DNA of 64,000 nucleotides from Mycobacterium paragordonae (lineage in GTDB: Bacteria; Actinomycetota; Actinomycetes; Mycobacteriales; Mycobacteriaceae), in assembly GCF_003614435.1 (NCBI RefSeq), contig NZ_CP025546.1:5270001-5334000 (forward strand), in the 5' to 3' direction. Position 1 is the stretch's first letter. Each line of letters opens with the position of its first letter. The notes under the pieces were generated by a model. That model worked only from the letters and a program-made list of their open reading frames with translations, was not told where the DNA came from and made no database searches. This document shows positions 62,463 through 64,000 of the stretch, one piece after another. The position numbers and the translations under genes are program-made.

Positions 62463-64000
62463 ATGTGCGTGAGCGAATTTCTGCCGACGAGAACAGTAAC
62501 TCTGTTGCTCGCCGAAGCCGACCGCTCGGCGCTGCCATGGGACGACCTGCCCGAGACGACGGCAGGCGACCGTGAACTCGTCCAGAACACCGTGTCAGAC
62601 ATCATTGCCACCCATGGCGGCGTAGGGCCGGTCAAACCACACTCTGCAGGCAACATCGCCGACGAGTTCCTGGCCGTTTTCGCCCGGGCCACCGATGCGC
62701 TCGCCTGCGCGATCGATTTGCAGCAGGCGCCGCTGGCTCCGATCCAGCTAAGAGCCGCGGTGCATACCGGCGAGGTGCAACTAGGTGGGTCGGGCACCTA
62801 CACCGGCCCCACCGTCGACCGGGCGGCACGGCTGCGCGATCTCGCACACGGTGGCCAGGTGGTGGTGTCGGGCACCACCCACGATCTGGTTGTCGACCAC
62901 CTCCCGGACGACGTCTGGCTTGCCGATCTCGGCACCCATCTGTTGCGTGACCTGCCTCGCCCCGAACGGGTCACGCAGTTGTGCCACCCCGACCTGCGTA
63001 TCGAGTTCCCGCCGCTCCAGGTGGCCAAAGATGCTGCACCACAGAATGTTCCGGCGCAGTTGACCCGATTCGTCGGCCGCGCTGCGCAGATGAACGACGT
63101 ACGCAAGTTCCTCGCCGACAACCGGCTGGTCACCCTGGCTGGTACCGGTGGCGTCGGAAAGACCCGGCTGGCGGCCCAGATCGCCGCACAGGCGGCGAGC
63201 GAGTTCGGCGACGGCGTATGGTTCGTGGATTTGGCGCCGGTCAGTCAGCCCGAGGTGGTGCCGGTGGCCGTGTTGCGCGCGCTGGGATTGCCCGACCAGC
63301 CGGGCCGTTCGGCACTCGACACGTTGTTGCGCTTCCTCGGCGACCGGGACGCGCTGGTGGTGCTGGACAATTGCGAGCACCTGATCGATGCGTGCGCCGC
63401 ACTGGTCCGCGGCCTGTTGGGCGAGTGCCCGCAGCTGACCATCTTGGCCACCAGCCGGGCACCCATCGGAGTTCCGGGTGAGCTGACCTGGCGGGTGCCG
63501 TCCCTGTCGCTCTCCGACGAAGCGATCGAGTTGTTCATCGACCGCGCCCGGCTGGCCCGGCCCGACTTCAGCATCACTGCCGCCGACGCCGCGGCGGTGC
63601 AGGATATCTGTGGGCGCCTCGACGGCCTGCCCTTGGGAATAGAGCTCGCGGCGGCGGCCGTGCGGGTGATGTCACTCGGCGAAATCCTGGACGGGCTGCG
63701 CAACCGCTTTCGGCTACTCACCGACGGCGGACCGGCCCGTCGACGCCAAACCCTGGGCGCGTCGGTCGACTGGTCGCACGCCCTGCTGACCGAACCCGAG
63801 CGGATGTTGTTCCGCCGGCTGGCCGTCTTCAGCGGTGGCTTCGACCACGAAGCCGCGCGGACCGTGTGCGCCGACGGTCAACTGGCGCCGCATCAGGTTT
63901 TCGATCAGCTCACCCTGTTGGTGGACAAATCACTGGTGCTGGCCGAGAACGCCGAGGACCGGACTCGGTTCCGGATGCTGGAAACGGTGCGGCACTACGC
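62463..64000 (+). CDS. Adenylate-cyclase-like/NB-ARC ATPase regulator (3' truncated)
   Basis: The visible 512 residues run off the window. An N-terminal class III cyclase-like domain (about 1-190) is followed by an ATPase of the AfsR/NB-ARC type: Walker A GTGGVGKT with Lys233, Walker B LVVLDNCEHL, then TSRAPIGVPGE and GLPLGIELAAAAVRVMS. Mycobacterial relatives (Rv0386, Rv1358, Rv2488c) continue into a LuxR HTH. The metal-binding Asp residues of the cyclase part are not preserved (TLLLAEADRS in place of the usual F-T-D), so it is probably inactive. The start may be ATG 62463 or GTG 62469. Confidence 0.85.
   Translation, partial: MCVSEFLPTRTVTLLLAEADRSALPWDDLPETTAGDRELVQNTVSDIIATHGGVGPVKPHSAGNIADEFLAVFARATDALACAIDLQQAPLAPIQLRAAVHTGEVQLGGSGTYTGPTVDRAARLRDLAHGGQVVVSGTTHDLVVDHLPDDVWLADLGTHLLRDLPRPERVTQLCHPDLRIEFPPLQVAKDAAPQNVPAQLTRFVGRAAQMNDVRKFLADNRLVTLAGTGGVGKTRLAAQIAAQAASEFGDGVWFVDLAPVSQPEVVPVAVLRALGLPDQPGRSALDTLLRFLGDRDALVVLDNCEHLIDACAALVRGLLGECPQLTILATSRAPIGVPGELTWRVPSLSLSDEAIELFIDRARLARPDFSITAADAAAVQDICGRLDGLPLGIELAAAAVRVMSLGEILDGLRNRFRLLTDGGPARRRQTLGASVDWSHALLTEPERMLFRRLAVFSGGFDHEAARTVCADGQLAPHQVFDQLTLLVDKSLVLAENAEDRTRFRMLETVRHY

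Overview
The window is chromosomal DNA from a slow-growing Mycobacterium outside the M. tuberculosis complex; I cannot name the species. The base composition is high-GC. PE, PPE-SVP and PPE-MPTR genes are present, and so are MmpL, Mcr and PrpR-type genes. The gene order follows the M. tuberculosis block Rv1158c to Rv1129c, with large insertions. It differs from M. tuberculosis in having one uninterrupted mmpL13, an intact thiolase/enoyl-CoA hydratase pair, a methylisocitrate lyase (prpB), and a type III polyketide synthase beside the Rv1139c/Rv1138c homologues. I saw no tRNA, rRNA or CRISPR array.

Layout. 0-9.7 kb: Pro/Ala-rich exported proteins, a DNA-glycosylase-fold protein, an F420-type flavin-fold protein, a methyltransferase, a GntR regulator, a sirtuin, and an mmpL13-tetR-methyltransferase operon; then two tiny ORFs closed by a classical terminator. 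9.8-21 kb: fatty-acyl metabolism (SDR, mcr, echA, thiolase), a CPBP membrane protease flanked by two related NAD-binding proteins, and a three-gene type III PKS / ICMT-like methyltransferase / flavoprotein operon that resembles Streptomyces srsABC. 21-26 kb: a MerR-SDR pair, an ECF42-type sigma factor with its DGPF partner, and an IS110-family element. 26-39.6 kb: a non-tuberculosis catabolic island (aldehyde dehydrogenase, P450, SDR, AveC-like membrane protein, leaderless solute-binding-fold protein, MoxR AAA+ ATPase, VWA protein, two acyl-CoA dehydrogenases, a second SDR). A TetR regulator with two DNA-binding domains ends it, and a shared palindrome close to ACCAAATATTTGGT lies upstream of its transcription units. 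39.6-46.7 kb: a cobalamin riboswitch with metE, a DUF3556 membrane protein behind a KstR-like operator, and cobQ. 46.7-56.1 kb: a tightly overlapping operon prpD-prpB-prpC-pca-metF, followed closely by cobQ and read divergently from prpR. 56.2-64 kb: a flavin amine oxidase, a PPE/PE/PPE trio, a tandem-repeat tract, and the start of a large cyclase-like/NB-ARC ATPase regulator.

How the genes fit together. The prp operon burns propionyl-CoA through the methylcitrate cycle. Pyruvate carboxylase in the same operon would turn the pyruvate produced back into the oxaloacetate that PrpC needs. MetF supplies methyl-THF to the B12-independent MetE, which is under a B12 riboswitch, and CobQ makes B12. 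The 40-56 kb stretch is therefore centred on propionate, methionine and B12 choices. The 26-39 kb island looks like one regulon for an unknown hydrophobic substrate, oxidised by the P450, SDR and ALDH and then by beta-oxidation. Its MoxR/VWA chaperone pair and AveC-like protein have no obvious client and make it the most novel part of the window.
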